64,000 bases of DNA, taken from assembly GCF_030815085.1 (NCBI RefSeq), contig NZ_JAUSWG010000006.1; one strand, given 5' to 3'. The notes under the pieces are model-generated. The model worked only from the letters and a program-made list of their open reading frames with translations, was not told the DNA's origin and made no database searches. This DNA is from Paraclostridium ghonii. Lineage in GTDB: Bacteria; Bacillota; Clostridia; Peptostreptococcales; Peptostreptococcaceae. This document shows, in pieces, positions 1 through 7,584 of the stretch; within the stretch, counting starts at the first letter, position 1; each line of letters opens with the position of its first letter. The position numbers and the translations under genes are program-made.

Positions 1-1
1 A

Positions 2-154
2 GATATAAAGAATCTAGAAGATTCTATAATAATAGGAATGGCAGAAATTTTTAATGTTGAATTTGAAGAAGAAGGATTAACTGAGTATGAATTAAGTTTA
101 GCACATAGTTTATACAATAAATATTCTTCTTATGAATATAAAAATAAAAGATAA
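2..154 (+). CDS. C-terminal fragment of an unrecognised protein
   Basis: An open frame enters from the left edge and stops at 152-154, giving about 50 residues with an acidic middle (residues EFEEEG) and a basic, Tyr/Lys-rich end. The start lies outside the window and I do not recognise the family. It is followed by a promoter for the next operon, so it probably ends an unrelated transcription unit. The frame could also be shorter if the internal ATG at 38 is used. Confidence 0.5.
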   Translation, partial: DIKNLEDSIIIGMAEIFNVEFEEEGLTEYELSLAHSLYNKYSSYEYKNKR

Positions 155-172
155 TTTATGTAAGTAAACTAA

Positions 173-201
173 TTGACTTTACATAAAATTTGGTGTTATA
201 C
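173..201 (+). promoter_or_regulatory. sigma-A-type promoter of the cooT operon
   Basis: TTGACT (173-178), a 17-base spacer and TTATAC (196-201) fit a vegetative promoter. The predicted start near 208 lies about 110 bases before the cooT ATG and just upstream of the leader hairpins. Confidence 0.5.
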
Positions 202-222
202 TCAAAATATACAAAGTTATTT

Positions 223-277
223 GAAATCATGAAGATTTCTTTAAGGGTTTTGAAATACCTTGGAGAAATCTTTTTTT
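223..277 (+). promoter_or_regulatory. leader with terminator-like hairpin upstream of cooT (possible attenuator)
   Basis: Bases 233-246 pair with 258-271 (14 pairs, two of them U-G) and are followed by a T run at 271-277, the form of an intrinsic terminator. A competing small stem, GAAATC 223-228 with GATTTC 234-239, uses the left arm of that terminator. The promoter at 173-201 lies upstream and the operon downstream, so this is either an attenuator or the end of a roughly 65-nt RNA. I recognise no known riboswitch consensus. Confidence 0.45.
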
Positions 278-317
278 GGTTGACAGTAGAAATCAATATA
301 CTAAGGGGGATTATATT

Positions 318-509
318 ATGTGTGAATCAGCAGCTTATGTGTTAAAGAACAACAATCTTGAGAGAGTAATGGATAATGTGGTTAGCGTAGACCCATATGA
401 AGGAAAAGTATATTTAACAGATTTATTAGGAGAACAAAAGATAATAGATGGAGAAATAAAAGAAATAAGACTTATGGATCATAAAATAATAATAAAAGAA
501 TCAGTATAA
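318..509 (+). CDS. CooT-family nickel-binding protein
   Basis: A 63-residue protein starting MCE, with the internal block LTDLLGEQK and the ending LMDHKIII typical of the CooT family. These small dimeric proteins bind Ni(II) through the N-terminal Cys2. An upstream in-frame TTG at 276 exists, but the ATG at 318 is preceded by AAGGGGGAT at the right distance and leaves Cys as residue 2, as the metal site requires. It is the first gene of a set with DUF3842 and a His-rich protein. The family assignment comes from recognition of the pattern; the actual metal is an inference. Confidence 0.75.
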   Translation: MCESAAYVLKNNNLERVMDNVVSVDPYEGKVYLTDLLGEQKIIDGEIKEIRLMDHKIIIKESV

Positions 510-554
510 ATTAAATTTTAATTTACATAAAACTGTAGTTGAGGGGAAGAAAAT

Positions 555-971
555 ATGGTAATAGCAGTTATAGATGGAATGGGAGGCGGAATAGGATCTC
601 AAGTTGTATCAGCTCTTAGAGACGAACTTCCATCATATATAGAAATATACGCACTAGGGACAAACTCAATAGCAACAAGTGCGATGATGAAGGCACATGC
701 TAATAAAGGTGCTACAGGAGAAAATGCTATAGTAGTTTCAACAAAAAAAGCGAGTATAGTAGTTGGGCCAGTATCTGTGGTTATACCAAATTCAATGATG
801 GGTGAAGTGACATCTAGAATTAGCGAAACTATATCAGATAGTGAAGCTTTAAAGATATTGCTTCCTATAATGCCAGATAATGTAGAAATGGTAGGACTTG
901 AAGGAAAACCATTGTCTCTTTTAATAAAAGATGCGGTAAAAGTAATAAAAAAAGAATTTAATATAAAATAA
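555..971 (+). CDS. DUF3842 family protein
   Basis: A 138-residue protein whose N-terminus, VIDGMGGGIGSQVV, resembles a Gly-rich nucleotide-binding loop. The middle is rich in small residues and the C-terminus is a basic helix. I recognise it as DUF3842, a family of unknown function. It starts at ATG 555 after GGGGAAG, 45 bases downstream of cooT, and is followed after 12 bases by the His-rich gene, so the three are probably cotranscribed. Co-occurrence with CooT suggests a part in metal-enzyme maturation, but nothing in the sequence proves it. Confidence 0.7.
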   Translation: MVIAVIDGMGGGIGSQVVSALRDELPSYIEIYALGTNSIATSAMMKAHANKGATGENAIVVSTKKASIVVGPVSVVIPNSMMGEVTSRISETISDSEALKILLPIMPDNVEMVGLEGKPLSLLIKDAVKVIKKEFNIK

Positions 972-983
972 GGAGAAGTATAA

Positions 984-1271
984 ATGTTAATCAATAAAAC
1001 TAGTGTGAGAAATCATCATGGACATGACCATGATCACGATCATATAACTCATTCAGGAGCAGCTGTAGCTGAAAACAAAGATGAAAAAACTCTTAATATA
1101 CTTCTTGTACATTGGGTAAATCATAATGAATCTCATGAAGAAGGGTTTAGAGAATGGGCAGACAAAGCTAGAGAAATGGGAAAAGAAGAAACTGCTAAGA
1201 ATATTGAACAAGCCATTGAGTATTTAAAAAAATCTAATGAAATGTTATTAGAAGCTAAAAAGAATATGTAG
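984..1271 (+). CDS. small His-rich (probable metal-binding) protein
   Basis: A 95-residue protein with a metal-binding-like segment HHGHDHDHDHITH at residues 11-23 (seven His), followed by a predicted helical domain with HWVNHNESHEEGF and a Lys/Glu-rich C-terminal helix. No signal peptide or membrane segment is seen, so it is probably cytosolic. It follows the DUF3842 gene by 12 bases behind AGGAGAAG and ends just before a terminator. The His/Asp run suggests Ni2+ or Zn2+ storage or delivery for this operon, by inference from composition and context. Confidence 0.65.
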   Translation: MLINKTSVRNHHGHDHDHDHITHSGAAVAENKDEKTLNILLVHWVNHNESHEEGFREWADKAREMGKEETAKNIEQAIEYLKKSNEMLLEAKKNM

Positions 1272-1278
1272 GCAAAAT

Positions 1279-1300
1279 AAGGAGATAATTCTCCTTTTTT
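1279..1300 (+). terminator. intrinsic terminator of the cooT operon
   Basis: Stem AAGGAGA / TCTCCTT around the short loop TAA, followed by a T run, eight bases after the His-rich gene. Confidence 0.7.
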
Positions 1301-1379
1301 ACGTTTAAGGAGACTATACTTACTAAAATTTATGAATAATCTATGAAACTTACTTATATCAATATACTATGTTTTGAAC

Positions 1380-1442
1380 GTAAAAAAGTTTTTTGAGCAA
1401 CGGACGAAGTCGTTGGCGACATGAGCGAAGCGAATTTTTTAC
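1380..1442 (+). repeat. dispersed structured element, copy A1
   Basis: The core at 1393-1434 is the reverse complement of the cores at 8771-8821 and 30506-30557. It contains the hairpin CAACGGAC-GAA-GTCGTTG and the shared motif GGCGACATGAGCGAAG. Its flanks GTAAAAAA (1380-1387) and TTTTTTAC (1435-1442) are complementary. TTTTTTAC also occurs at 1295-1302, and 1295-1305 can pair with 1377-1387, a possible counterpart of the variable hairpin seen in the other two copies. Confidence 0.6.
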
Positions 1443-1468
1443 TTATACTAAAAAAAATGTAAAAAACG

Positions 1469-1497
1469 TTGACATCAAAAAAAAAAACTTATATAAT
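1469..1497 (+). promoter_or_regulatory. consensus promoter of tRNA-Ser
   Basis: TTGACA (1469-1474), 17 bases, TATAAT (1492-1497). This is a perfect sigma-A consensus, 24 bases before the mature tRNA. Confidence 0.85.
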
Positions 1498-1520
1498 TAG
1501 AGTATAGCAAAAATGAATAC

Positions 1521-1612
1521 GGAGAAGTACTCAAGTGGCTCAAGAGGATCCCCTGCTAAGGGATTAGGCTGGGTTAACCGGTGCGAGGGTTCGAATCCCT
1601 CCTTCTCCGCCA
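1521..1612 (+). tRNA. tRNA-Ser (GCU anticodon)
   Basis: The acceptor stem GGAGAAG / CTTCTCC closes a 92-base cloverleaf with a class II long variable arm, the T-loop GGTTCGAATCC and encoded CCA at 1610-1612. The anticodon loop CTGCTAA gives GCU, reading AGC/AGU serine codons. It is a single-gene unit with its own consensus promoter and terminator. Confidence 0.95.
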
Positions 1613-1616
1613 GTAA

Positions 1617-1648
1617 GAACTGTTGATTATGTCAACAGTTCTTTTTTT
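1617..1648. terminator. terminator of tRNA-Ser, shared with the convergent exonuclease gene
   Basis: Stem GAACTGTTGA / TCAACAGTTC (1617-1626 / 1632-1641) followed by seven T on the plus strand. The stop codon of the minus-strand exonuclease gene (1627-1629) lies in the loop. Confidence 0.8.
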
Positions 1649-2550
1649 AATTCTTTACAAATTATAAATCTAGATAAAGAATTAATATTATCTACTATAA
1701 AATCTTCATTATGCTTTATGGGAACTATTGTCCCTAAATTGTAAAATAGTACTATATTTCCACTGGAATCTATACCTTTGTTTATATTAATACATAGTTT
1801 TAATATATTTTCGTTAGTAGAAATTGTATAGTCATCCTCAAAAATATTTAAAGGTAATTTAAATTTTGTTTGAGATATAAATGTTAAATGCAAAGTAGAT
1901 TTTGCAACTTTATATTTGCTTAATAAAACTTTGTAGTTTAAGGTATCTATATTTATATCTATATAATCTAATTTTTCATCTAAAATATTTTTTATTTTAA
2001 ATATTTTACCTAAGTAATAAATATCCTCATAATTGTGTAATAGTATTTTTTCTTTTAAACTATTGTCTTTGGTAAGTATAAAATCTTTATATAATTTTAT
2101 ACTTTCTTTCCCGGATATAGTATCCTCTCGTTGTATTCCCATGTATTTTTCTATTGTTTTTAGTTTACAATCAGATAAAGACAATTTTTCTTTAAATGGT
2201 TTTACGATTCTTAAAATATCAATATCATTAGACTTATCTATAAAAAAATCAATTTTATTGCAGATAAATCTTGAGTTTAAAAAAGGTATATCAAAAGTAA
2301 CTCCATTAAATGTTATATGATACTTAAAACTTTTTATATCATTGATAAAATTTAAAAGTAAATCTTTTTCTTCTTCCTCAGATTCAGCAAAGTATTGTTT
2401 AATTATAGTTTTATTATTTAAATTGTAAAGGATACCTATTAATATTACTTTGCAGTATTTAGGACTAAGACCTGTAGTTTCTATATCAAGTATAAAATAA
2501 TTTTCAGGTATGGGAATTAAATCATCTATAGTTTTAGTAATAACTTGCAT
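1627..2550 (-). CDS. ribonuclease H-like (YprB-type) exonuclease domain protein
   Basis: A 307-residue protein of the DEDD 3'-5' exonuclease fold (RNase_H_2/YprB). Visible motifs are LDIETTG near residues 21-27 (Asp22, Glu24), ITFNGVTFDIPFL around residue 90, and HNYEDIYYL near residue 185 with the last acidic position. A longer frame starts at 2568, but AAGGAG lies inside its first codons and directly precedes ATG 2550, so 2550 is the start. It is divergent from the helicase gene across a 77-base gap. A nucleic-acid-processing role is likely; the substrate is unknown. Confidence 0.75.
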   Translation of the reverse strand: MQVITKTIDDLIPIPENYFILDIETTGLSPKYCKVILIGILYNLNNKTIIKQYFAESEEEEKDLLLNFINDIKSFKYHITFNGVTFDIPFLNSRFICNKIDFFIDKSNDIDILRIVKPFKEKLSLSDCKLKTIEKYMGIQREDTISGKESIKLYKDFILTKDNSLKEKILLHNYEDIYYLGKIFKIKNILDEKLDYIDINIDTLNYKVLLSKYKVAKSTLHLTFISQTKFKLPLNIFEDDYTISTNENILKLCININKGIDSSGNIVLFYNLGTIVPIKHNEDFIVDNINSLSRFIICKELKKELLT

Positions 2551-2627
2551 AGGTTTACTCCTTATCATTAATATAGTATATAATATTAATTATAAAATAA
2601 TATAAAGATAGTTCAAGGTGATAAATA

Positions 2628-4673
2628 ATGATAGATATAAATGTATTAAATAGCAATCAAAAAAGTGCAGTGATGCATATAGATGGACCATGCATGGTTT
2701 TGGCAGGACCTGGATCAGGAAAGACTAGGGTTATAACGTATAGAATAGTTAATATGGTTTTAAATAACAATATAAATCCTAAAAATATTTTAGCAATTAG
2801 TTTTACTAAGGCATCTTCTACGGAAATGAAAAATAGAGCAATTAGCTTAAGTCATGATACTAGATTAAATAGTGTAAGTTATGGTACATTTCATTCAGTT
2901 TTTTTTAGAATATTAAGATTTTTTGAAAGATATGAATTGAATTGTATATTAGATGAAAAGAATAAAAAATTTATTATAAAAGGAATTTTAAAAAATTTAA
3001 ACGTAGAAAATGCAGAGGATGAAGATACGATTTTAAATGTAATAAATGAAATTTCATATGTAAAAAATGAATTAATGGATAAAAATGATTTTGATCCAGA
3101 GATGCTTTCAAAAGATGAGTTTATAAGAACTTATAATATGTATGAGGATTATAAGGAAAGCATAAAAAAGATAGATTTTGATGATATGCTCATAAAAACA
3201 TATTACTTATTAAAAAATAATAAAAGGGTGTTAGAAAGGATAAGAAGTACGTATAGATATATTTTAGTAGATGAGTTTCAAGACATAAATAAAGTACAAT
3301 TTGAAGTTATAAAATTAATAGCTAGTCCAAATAACAATATATTTGTTGTAGGAGATGAAGATCAAAGTATATATGGATTTAGAGGATCGAGACCAGACTT
3401 TTTATTAGAGTTTGAGAGATATTTTAAAAATAGCAAGAAATATGTTCTTGATATAAACTACAGATCAAAGAAGGGTATAACAGATATTGCAAATAAACTT
3501 ATTCAATACAATGAAAATAGATATGAAAAAGTAATAAAGTGTGACAGAGAAGAAAAGGGAAATGTAAATTATATAAAAACTGAAGACTCAGAAGAAGAAG
3601 CTAAGTTTATAGCAAAAGATATAATTAGCAAATGTGAAGATAATTGTGTTAACTATGATGATTTTGCAGTTATATATAGGACAAATATCCAGTCTAGAGC
3701 TTTAGTGGATGTATTTATGGATATGCACATACCATTTGTTGTAAGAGATTCAATTGTAACTATATATGATCATTGGGTCGCTAAAGATTTATTATCCTAT
3801 TTAAGATTAGGAATAGATAATTCGTTAAATGAAGATTGGATAAGAATTATTAATAAACCATTTAGATACATATCTAAAGATAGTATAAAACTTGCAAGTG
3901 AAGATAAGGACTTCATAGGAGCTTTAATAAACAAGGGAGGACTACATCCAAAGCAAGTAAAGACATTAAATGATTTAGAAATAGATTTAAGTTACTTAAA
4001 GACATTATCTCCTAAAAATGCAATTTCATATATAAGAACTAGTTTAGATTATGATAGATATGTACTTGATTATTGTAGCAATAGAAAAATTAAGTGCAAT
4101 GGTTTAGTAGAGATATTAAACGAATTAGAAAGTTCTTCAACTAACTTTAAAACTATAAATGAATATTTAGAACATATAGAAAAAGTTAAATCTGAAATAG
4201 TAGAAAATAGAAATAATAAAAATTCAGAAGGGGTAATATTTACAACTATGCATAGTGCAAAGGGGTTAGAATTCCCTTATGTATATATAATAGGTGTAAA
4301 TGAAGGAACTATACCTCATGAAAAATCTTATGACATTGAAGATGAAGAAAAGAAAAAATCTGCGATTGAAGAAGAAAGAAGACTATTGTACGTAGGAATA
4401 ACAAGAGCGCAAGATGAACTAAATATAAGTTCCCCTAAAACAAAATATGGACGCAAAGTATTTGCATCTAGATTTATAGACAACATAAAGTCACCAACTA
4501 AAGAAGATATAAAGGCAATAAAAATAGGTGATAAAATTTTACACAGTAAATTTGGAGCAGGAAATATAATTGGTAAAGAAGGGAAGATGATAGAGGTAAA
4601 GTTTAGAGGTGGAGTAAAAGATTTAGATTACTCAATATGCTTAAAAAACGGAATTATAAATAAAGCTGATTAA
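2628..4673 (+). CDS. UvrD/PcrA-family superfamily I DNA helicase
   Basis: 681 residues with all SF1A motifs: Walker A GPGSGKT (about residue 27), LVDEFQD (motif II), GDEDQSIYGFRG (III), INYRS (IV), TTMHSAKGLEF (V) and EERRLLYVGITRA (VI). The C-terminus carries a PcrA-like small barrel (DKILHSKFGAGNI), known in PcrA to contact RNA polymerase. Such enzymes unwind DNA 3'-5' in repair and replication-conflict clearance. Length is close to PcrA (about 720-740) but slightly short, so this may be a paralogue rather than the essential pcrA. It starts at ATG 2628 after AAGGTGAT. Confidence 0.85.
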   Translation: MIDINVLNSNQKSAVMHIDGPCMVLAGPGSGKTRVITYRIVNMVLNNNINPKNILAISFTKASSTEMKNRAISLSHDTRLNSVSYGTFHSVFFRILRFFERYELNCILDEKNKKFIIKGILKNLNVENAEDEDTILNVINEISYVKNELMDKNDFDPEMLSKDEFIRTYNMYEDYKESIKKIDFDDMLIKTYYLLKNNKRVLERIRSTYRYILVDEFQDINKVQFEVIKLIASPNNNIFVVGDEDQSIYGFRGSRPDFLLEFERYFKNSKKYVLDINYRSKKGITDIANKLIQYNENRYEKVIKCDREEKGNVNYIKTEDSEEEAKFIAKDIISKCEDNCVNYDDFAVIYRTNIQSRALVDVFMDMHIPFVVRDSIVTIYDHWVAKDLLSYLRLGIDNSLNEDWIRIINKPFRYISKDSIKLASEDKDFIGALINKGGLHPKQVKTLNDLEIDLSYLKTLSPKNAISYIRTSLDYDRYVLDYCSNRKIKCNGLVEILNELESSSTNFKTINEYLEHIEKVKSEIVENRNNKNSEGVIFTTMHSAKGLEFPYVYIIGVNEGTIPHEKSYDIEDEEKKKSAIEEERRLLYVGITRAQDELNISSPKTKYGRKVFASRFIDNIKSPTKEDIKAIKIGDKILHSKFGAGNIIGKEGKMIEVKFRGGVKDLDYSICLKNGIINKAD

Positions 4674-4674
4674 A

Positions 4675-4724
4675 AAAGGAGCTGTCTCAAAATTTAGATA
4701 TATATTTTGAGATAGCTCCTTTTA
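4675..4724. terminator. bidirectional terminator between the helicase gene and ansA
   Basis: A long stem of about 19 pairs, AAAAGGAGCTGTCTCAAAAT with ATTTTGAGATAGCTCCTTTT (one C-A mismatch), with A and T runs at its ends. It lies between two convergent genes. Confidence 0.8.
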
Positions 4725-4732
4725 TTTAATTA

Positions 4733-5728
4733 TTAATAGTATATTCCTTCTTCGAACATATCTTTTATTTCATTTAAATTGTTTGTCTTTCCTAGAGCGA
4801 CAATAAGTTTTATTCTAGCTTTTTGCCCAGGTAAATCACCAGCAAATATACATCCTAGATTTCTTAAATCTCTACCAGAACCTAAATAACCATAACTATC
4901 GAAAACTCTCCCAGAATGGCATCTAGACGCTATAACAACAGGTATATCTTTGCTTCTAGCATATTCTACACCTTTTAACATTTCTGGAGGTATGTTTCCT
5001 CTACCCATAGCTTCTAAAACTATACCCTTGCAACCTTTGTCAGCTGCGAATTTTATGAACGAATCATCCATTCCAACTCCTGCCTTTATAAGTGCAACGT
5101 CAGATTCAACTTTATCTACTAATATGGTTTGTCTATCAACTATATCTCTAGATAATACAAGCATATCGCAATCTATAATACCTAAAGGGCCACAAGTTAA
5201 AGATTTAAATGTATTTAGTGTAAGTGTATTGGTTTTAGTAGCTTCAGACGCTAATAAAACTTCATTACTTAAAACAACTAAAACACCCTTATTGAAAGCT
5301 TCATCAGAAATAGCAGTACAAACAGCAGCAGCAAGATTGCTAGGCCCATCATAACCAAGTTCATCACTACTTCTCATTGCACCGGTAACTATAACTGGTT
5401 TAGGTGTATTTAATGTTAAATCCAAGAAATATGCAGTTTCTTCTAAACTATCTGTACCATGAGTAACAACAACACCAGAAACTTCATCTTTTGAAATTAT
5501 ATCGTTTATATAATTTCTTAAATTAAGCATTTTTTCAGGTGTCATGTGAGGTCCTGGGATTTCATCAAAATTGAATACCTCTATATCAGCAACTTTATCT
5601 ATGTTAGTTACCATAGACATTATTTGTTCTCCAGATAGAGATGGTATAGCAGCGCCTATTTTTTCATCTACAGTCATGGAAATAGTTCCACCTGTAAATA
5701 CTATAGCTACTTTTTTCTTGTTTTGCAT
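4733..5728 (-). CDS. ansA: type I (cytoplasmic) L-asparaginase
   Basis: 331 residues that hydrolyse asparagine to aspartate and ammonia. The catalytic Thr lies in FTGGTIS (residues 11-17), and the second signature THGTDSLEETA is near residue 90 with the Thr-Asp pair. MRSSDELGYDGPSN and a conserved C-terminal ASRCHSGRV follow. No signal peptide is present, in line with the cytosolic type I enzyme. It starts at 5728 behind AGGGGGGTC. Upstream on the same strand lie the twin small-RNA-like units, the nearer of which ends about 80 bases before this gene. Confidence 0.9.
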   Translation of the reverse strand: MQNKKKVAIVFTGGTISMTVDEKIGAAIPSLSGEQIMSMVTNIDKVADIEVFNFDEIPGPHMTPEKMLNLRNYINDIISKDEVSGVVVTHGTDSLEETAYFLDLTLNTPKPVIVTGAMRSSDELGYDGPSNLAAAVCTAISDEAFNKGVLVVLSNEVLLASEATKTNTLTLNTFKSLTCGPLGIIDCDMLVLSRDIVDRQTILVDKVESDVALIKAGVGMDDSFIKFAADKGCKGIVLEAMGRGNIPPEMLKGVEYARSKDIPVVIASRCHSGRVFDSYGYLGSGRDLRNLGCIFAGDLPGQKARIKLIVALGKTNNLNEIKDMFEEGIYY

Positions 5729-5810
5729 AGTATTGACCCCCCTAAAATTATTATTATATATACAGTTAAATTATATCAAAAAAGTAGAAATAAATGTAGA
5801 ATTAAGCATA

Positions 5811-5947
5811 AAAAAAAGAGCTTGGGGAAGCTCTTTTTGCGTTAAACTAACTTCCGTTGTTAGTTTAACATTGGATATAAAGTCTATCCGTTCAAAAGGG
5901 GTATTGGGAATAGAGATTTTAATTAAGGTTATCAGGGGGATAACCAT
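5811..5947 (-). ncRNA. putative small RNA, unit 1 of a tandem pair
   Basis: On the minus strand a promoter (5954-5982) predicts an RNA starting near 5947. It would contain a hairpin GGTTATC / GATAACC whose loop is C-rich, a second C-rich stretch ATACCCC, a small hairpin GGATA / TATCC, a hairpin GTTAAACTAAC / GTTAGTTTAAC with loop AACGGAA, and a final terminator stem AAAGAGCTT-CCCC-AAGCTCTTT with a U run ending near 5811. Bases 5894-5989 match unit 2 at about 95 of 96 positions. No open frame of note is present. The RNA is predicted from sequence only. Confidence 0.5.
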
Positions 5948-5953
5948 GTATAC

Positions 5954-5982
5954 ATAATACCAAGAATCGACATAAAAAGCAA
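5954..5982 (-). promoter_or_regulatory. promoter of putative small RNA unit 1
   Basis: Read on the minus strand: TTGCTT (5977-5982), 17-base spacer, TATTAT (5954-5959). The spacer contains TGTCGAT, one base away from a Spo0A-box core. Confidence 0.5.
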
Positions 5983-6032
5983 TAGTTTTTGAAAATATAT
6001 TTAAATTAAAATTTAAAATTGATTTTAAACAT

Positions 6033-6146
6033 AAAAAAACCTACTTCTTTTCCGTTAAGAAGTAGGACTTAAATGAATGTATACATTCATTTAAAAGGGG
6101 TATTGGGAATAGAGATTTTAATTAAGGTTATCAGGGGGATAACCAT
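6033..6146 (-). ncRNA. putative small RNA, unit 2 of a tandem pair
   Basis: Second unit, 199 bases from the first. It has the same 5' hairpin with a CCCC-containing loop and the same second C-rich stretch, but a different middle palindrome (6071-6092, AAATGAATGT / ACATTCATTT) and a different terminator stem, CCTACTTCTT / AAGAAGTAGG. The terminator still carries the loop AACGGAA and is followed by seven U. Predicted length is about 114 nt. The conserved core with sequence-different but intact stems argues for selection on RNA structure. Confidence 0.5.
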
Positions 6147-6152
6147 GTATAC

Positions 6153-6181
6153 ATAATACCAAGATTCGACATAAAAAGCAA
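6153..6181 (-). promoter_or_regulatory. promoter of putative small RNA unit 2
   Basis: Minus strand: TTGCTT (6176-6181), 17 bases, TATTAT (6153-6158). The spacer contains TGTCGAA, the core of a Spo0A box. The plus-strand iscS upstream region begins next to it. Confidence 0.5.
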
Positions 6182-6301
6182 TAGTTTTGACAAAAAAATT
6201 TAAAAAATATTATTTTATGATAAAAACAGATATAAAATTATTCCGATGTCGACAGAAGTGTGTAATTATAGGGCTTTTCTATATAAAAAAAGAGAAAATA
6301 G

Positions 6302-6310
6302 TGGTATAAT
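6302..6310 (+). promoter_or_regulatory. extended -10 promoter, probably for iscS-thiI
   Basis: TGGTATAAT is a strong extended -10 element about 105 bases before the desulfurase ATG. No good -35 is seen at the matching distance. Confidence 0.4.
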
Positions 6311-6416
6311 AGTAAAAGTTTCACCAAATTCATATGATAATTTAAATAGTTAATTGGGACAATAATATAAAGACTATAATAGTATAATTAAATGCAAAGA
6401 AAGTTGGTGTATTAGT

Positions 6417-7568
6417 ATGGAAATATACTTAGATAATAGTGCCACAACCAAGCCATATAGTGAAGTAGTAGAGAAGATGATATATGCACTCACTACAGAT
6501 TATGCAAATCCTTCAGCTGTACATAAAAAAGGTGTTGAGGTTGAAAAAAAAATAAAAAAAATAAGGCAAGAAATAGCTAAGAGCGTAGGGTGTAAAGACA
6601 AAGAAATAATATTTACATCAGGAGGAACTGAAGCTAACAACACAATAATAAGAGGTATTACAAATCTTCATAAAAAAAGAAAAAATCATATAATAACTAC
6701 AAATATAGAACATCCATCAGTTCTAAGAACTATGGAAGATTTAGAAGATCAAGGATTTGAAGTAACTTATCTAAAAGTAAATGACAAAGGGGTAGTAAGT
6801 ATAGACGATGTAAAAAATGCTATAAAAGGTAATACTATATTAATTAGTATGATGCATGTAAATAATGAAATTGGAAGTGTACAACCTATAAAAGAGATTG
6901 GAAAACACTTAAGCACATTAAAAGAAAAAGTATACTTACATGTAGATGCAGTTCAGTCATTTGCTAAAATAAATTTTAAACCATCTAGATACAATATAGA
7001 TTTTATGAGTGTTAGTGGACATAAATTACATGGACCAAAAGGTATTGGTTTTATGTATATAAAGGATAATAACAAAATAAAGCCTATGTTAACTGGTGGA
7101 GGGCAAGAAATAGGAATAAGATCTGGAACAGAAAATGTAGCTGGTATATACGGTTTAGGAGAAGCTATAAATATAATAATGTCGGACTTAAATTCTAAAA
7201 TAGAAAATATAGATAGATTAAAAGTTTTACTTAAAGACTTTATAGTAGAAAATATAGAGGATATAAAAGTTAATTCTCCTGAGGATGGAGTGTGCCATAT
7301 ATTAAATATATCATTTAAAGGTGTTAAAGGAGAAGTATTACTTCATCATTTAGCACAACAAGGCGTATTTGTATCAACAGGATCAGCTTGTTCTTCAAAG
7401 AAAAAAGGCAGTCATGTATTAAATGCAATAGGACTTACTTCAGAAGAAATAGATGGAGCTATAAGATTCAGCTTATCTGATATGACTAGCGAAGAAGAAA
7501 TAATAGCAGCTTGTGAAATAATCAAAAAATCAGTAGAAGAACTTAGATTTATAATAAAAAGAAGATAA
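6417..7568 (+). CDS. cysteine desulfurase (NifS/IscS family, NifZ-like)
   Basis: 383 residues, a PLP enzyme that takes sulfur from cysteine as a persulfide. It starts MEIYLDNSATTKP, a typical family start. HVDAVQSFAKI holds the PLP-contacting Asp, SVSGHKLHGPKG holds the Schiff-base Lys near residue 203, and STGSACSS holds the active-site Cys near residue 325. Partner genes iscU and iscR are absent. The next gene, 16 bases on, is thiI, as in the Bacillus nifZ-thiI pair, so this desulfurase most likely feeds tRNA thiolation rather than general Fe-S assembly. The ribosome site is weak. Confidence 0.88.
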   Translation: MEIYLDNSATTKPYSEVVEKMIYALTTDYANPSAVHKKGVEVEKKIKKIRQEIAKSVGCKDKEIIFTSGGTEANNTIIRGITNLHKKRKNHIITTNIEHPSVLRTMEDLEDQGFEVTYLKVNDKGVVSIDDVKNAIKGNTILISMMHVNNEIGSVQPIKEIGKHLSTLKEKVYLHVDAVQSFAKINFKPSRYNIDFMSVSGHKLHGPKGIGFMYIKDNNKIKPMLTGGGQEIGIRSGTENVAGIYGLGEAINIIMSDLNSKIENIDRLKVLLKDFIVENIEDIKVNSPEDGVCHILNISFKGVKGEVLLHHLAQQGVFVSTGSACSSKKKGSHVLNAIGLTSEEIDGAIRFSLSDMTSEEEIIAACEIIKKSVEELRFIIKRR

Positions 7569-7584
7569 TTAAGAGGTGATAAAT

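Noticed and set aside
229..348. 39-codon frame starting at ATG 230 in the cooT leader
   Set aside because: No ribosome site, overlaps cooT out of frame, and its start lies in the hairpin region.
599..994. 131-codon open frame on the minus strand opposite the DUF3842 gene
   Set aside because: It mirrors a well-supported plus-strand gene, has no ribosome site and has a biased composition typical of antisense frames.
5841..6190. Tandem repeats read as a CRISPR or a plus-strand riboswitch before the desulfurase gene
   Set aside because: There are only two long units with no spacers, and the plus strand offers no terminator or switch logic, while the minus strand has promoter and terminator in the right order in both units.
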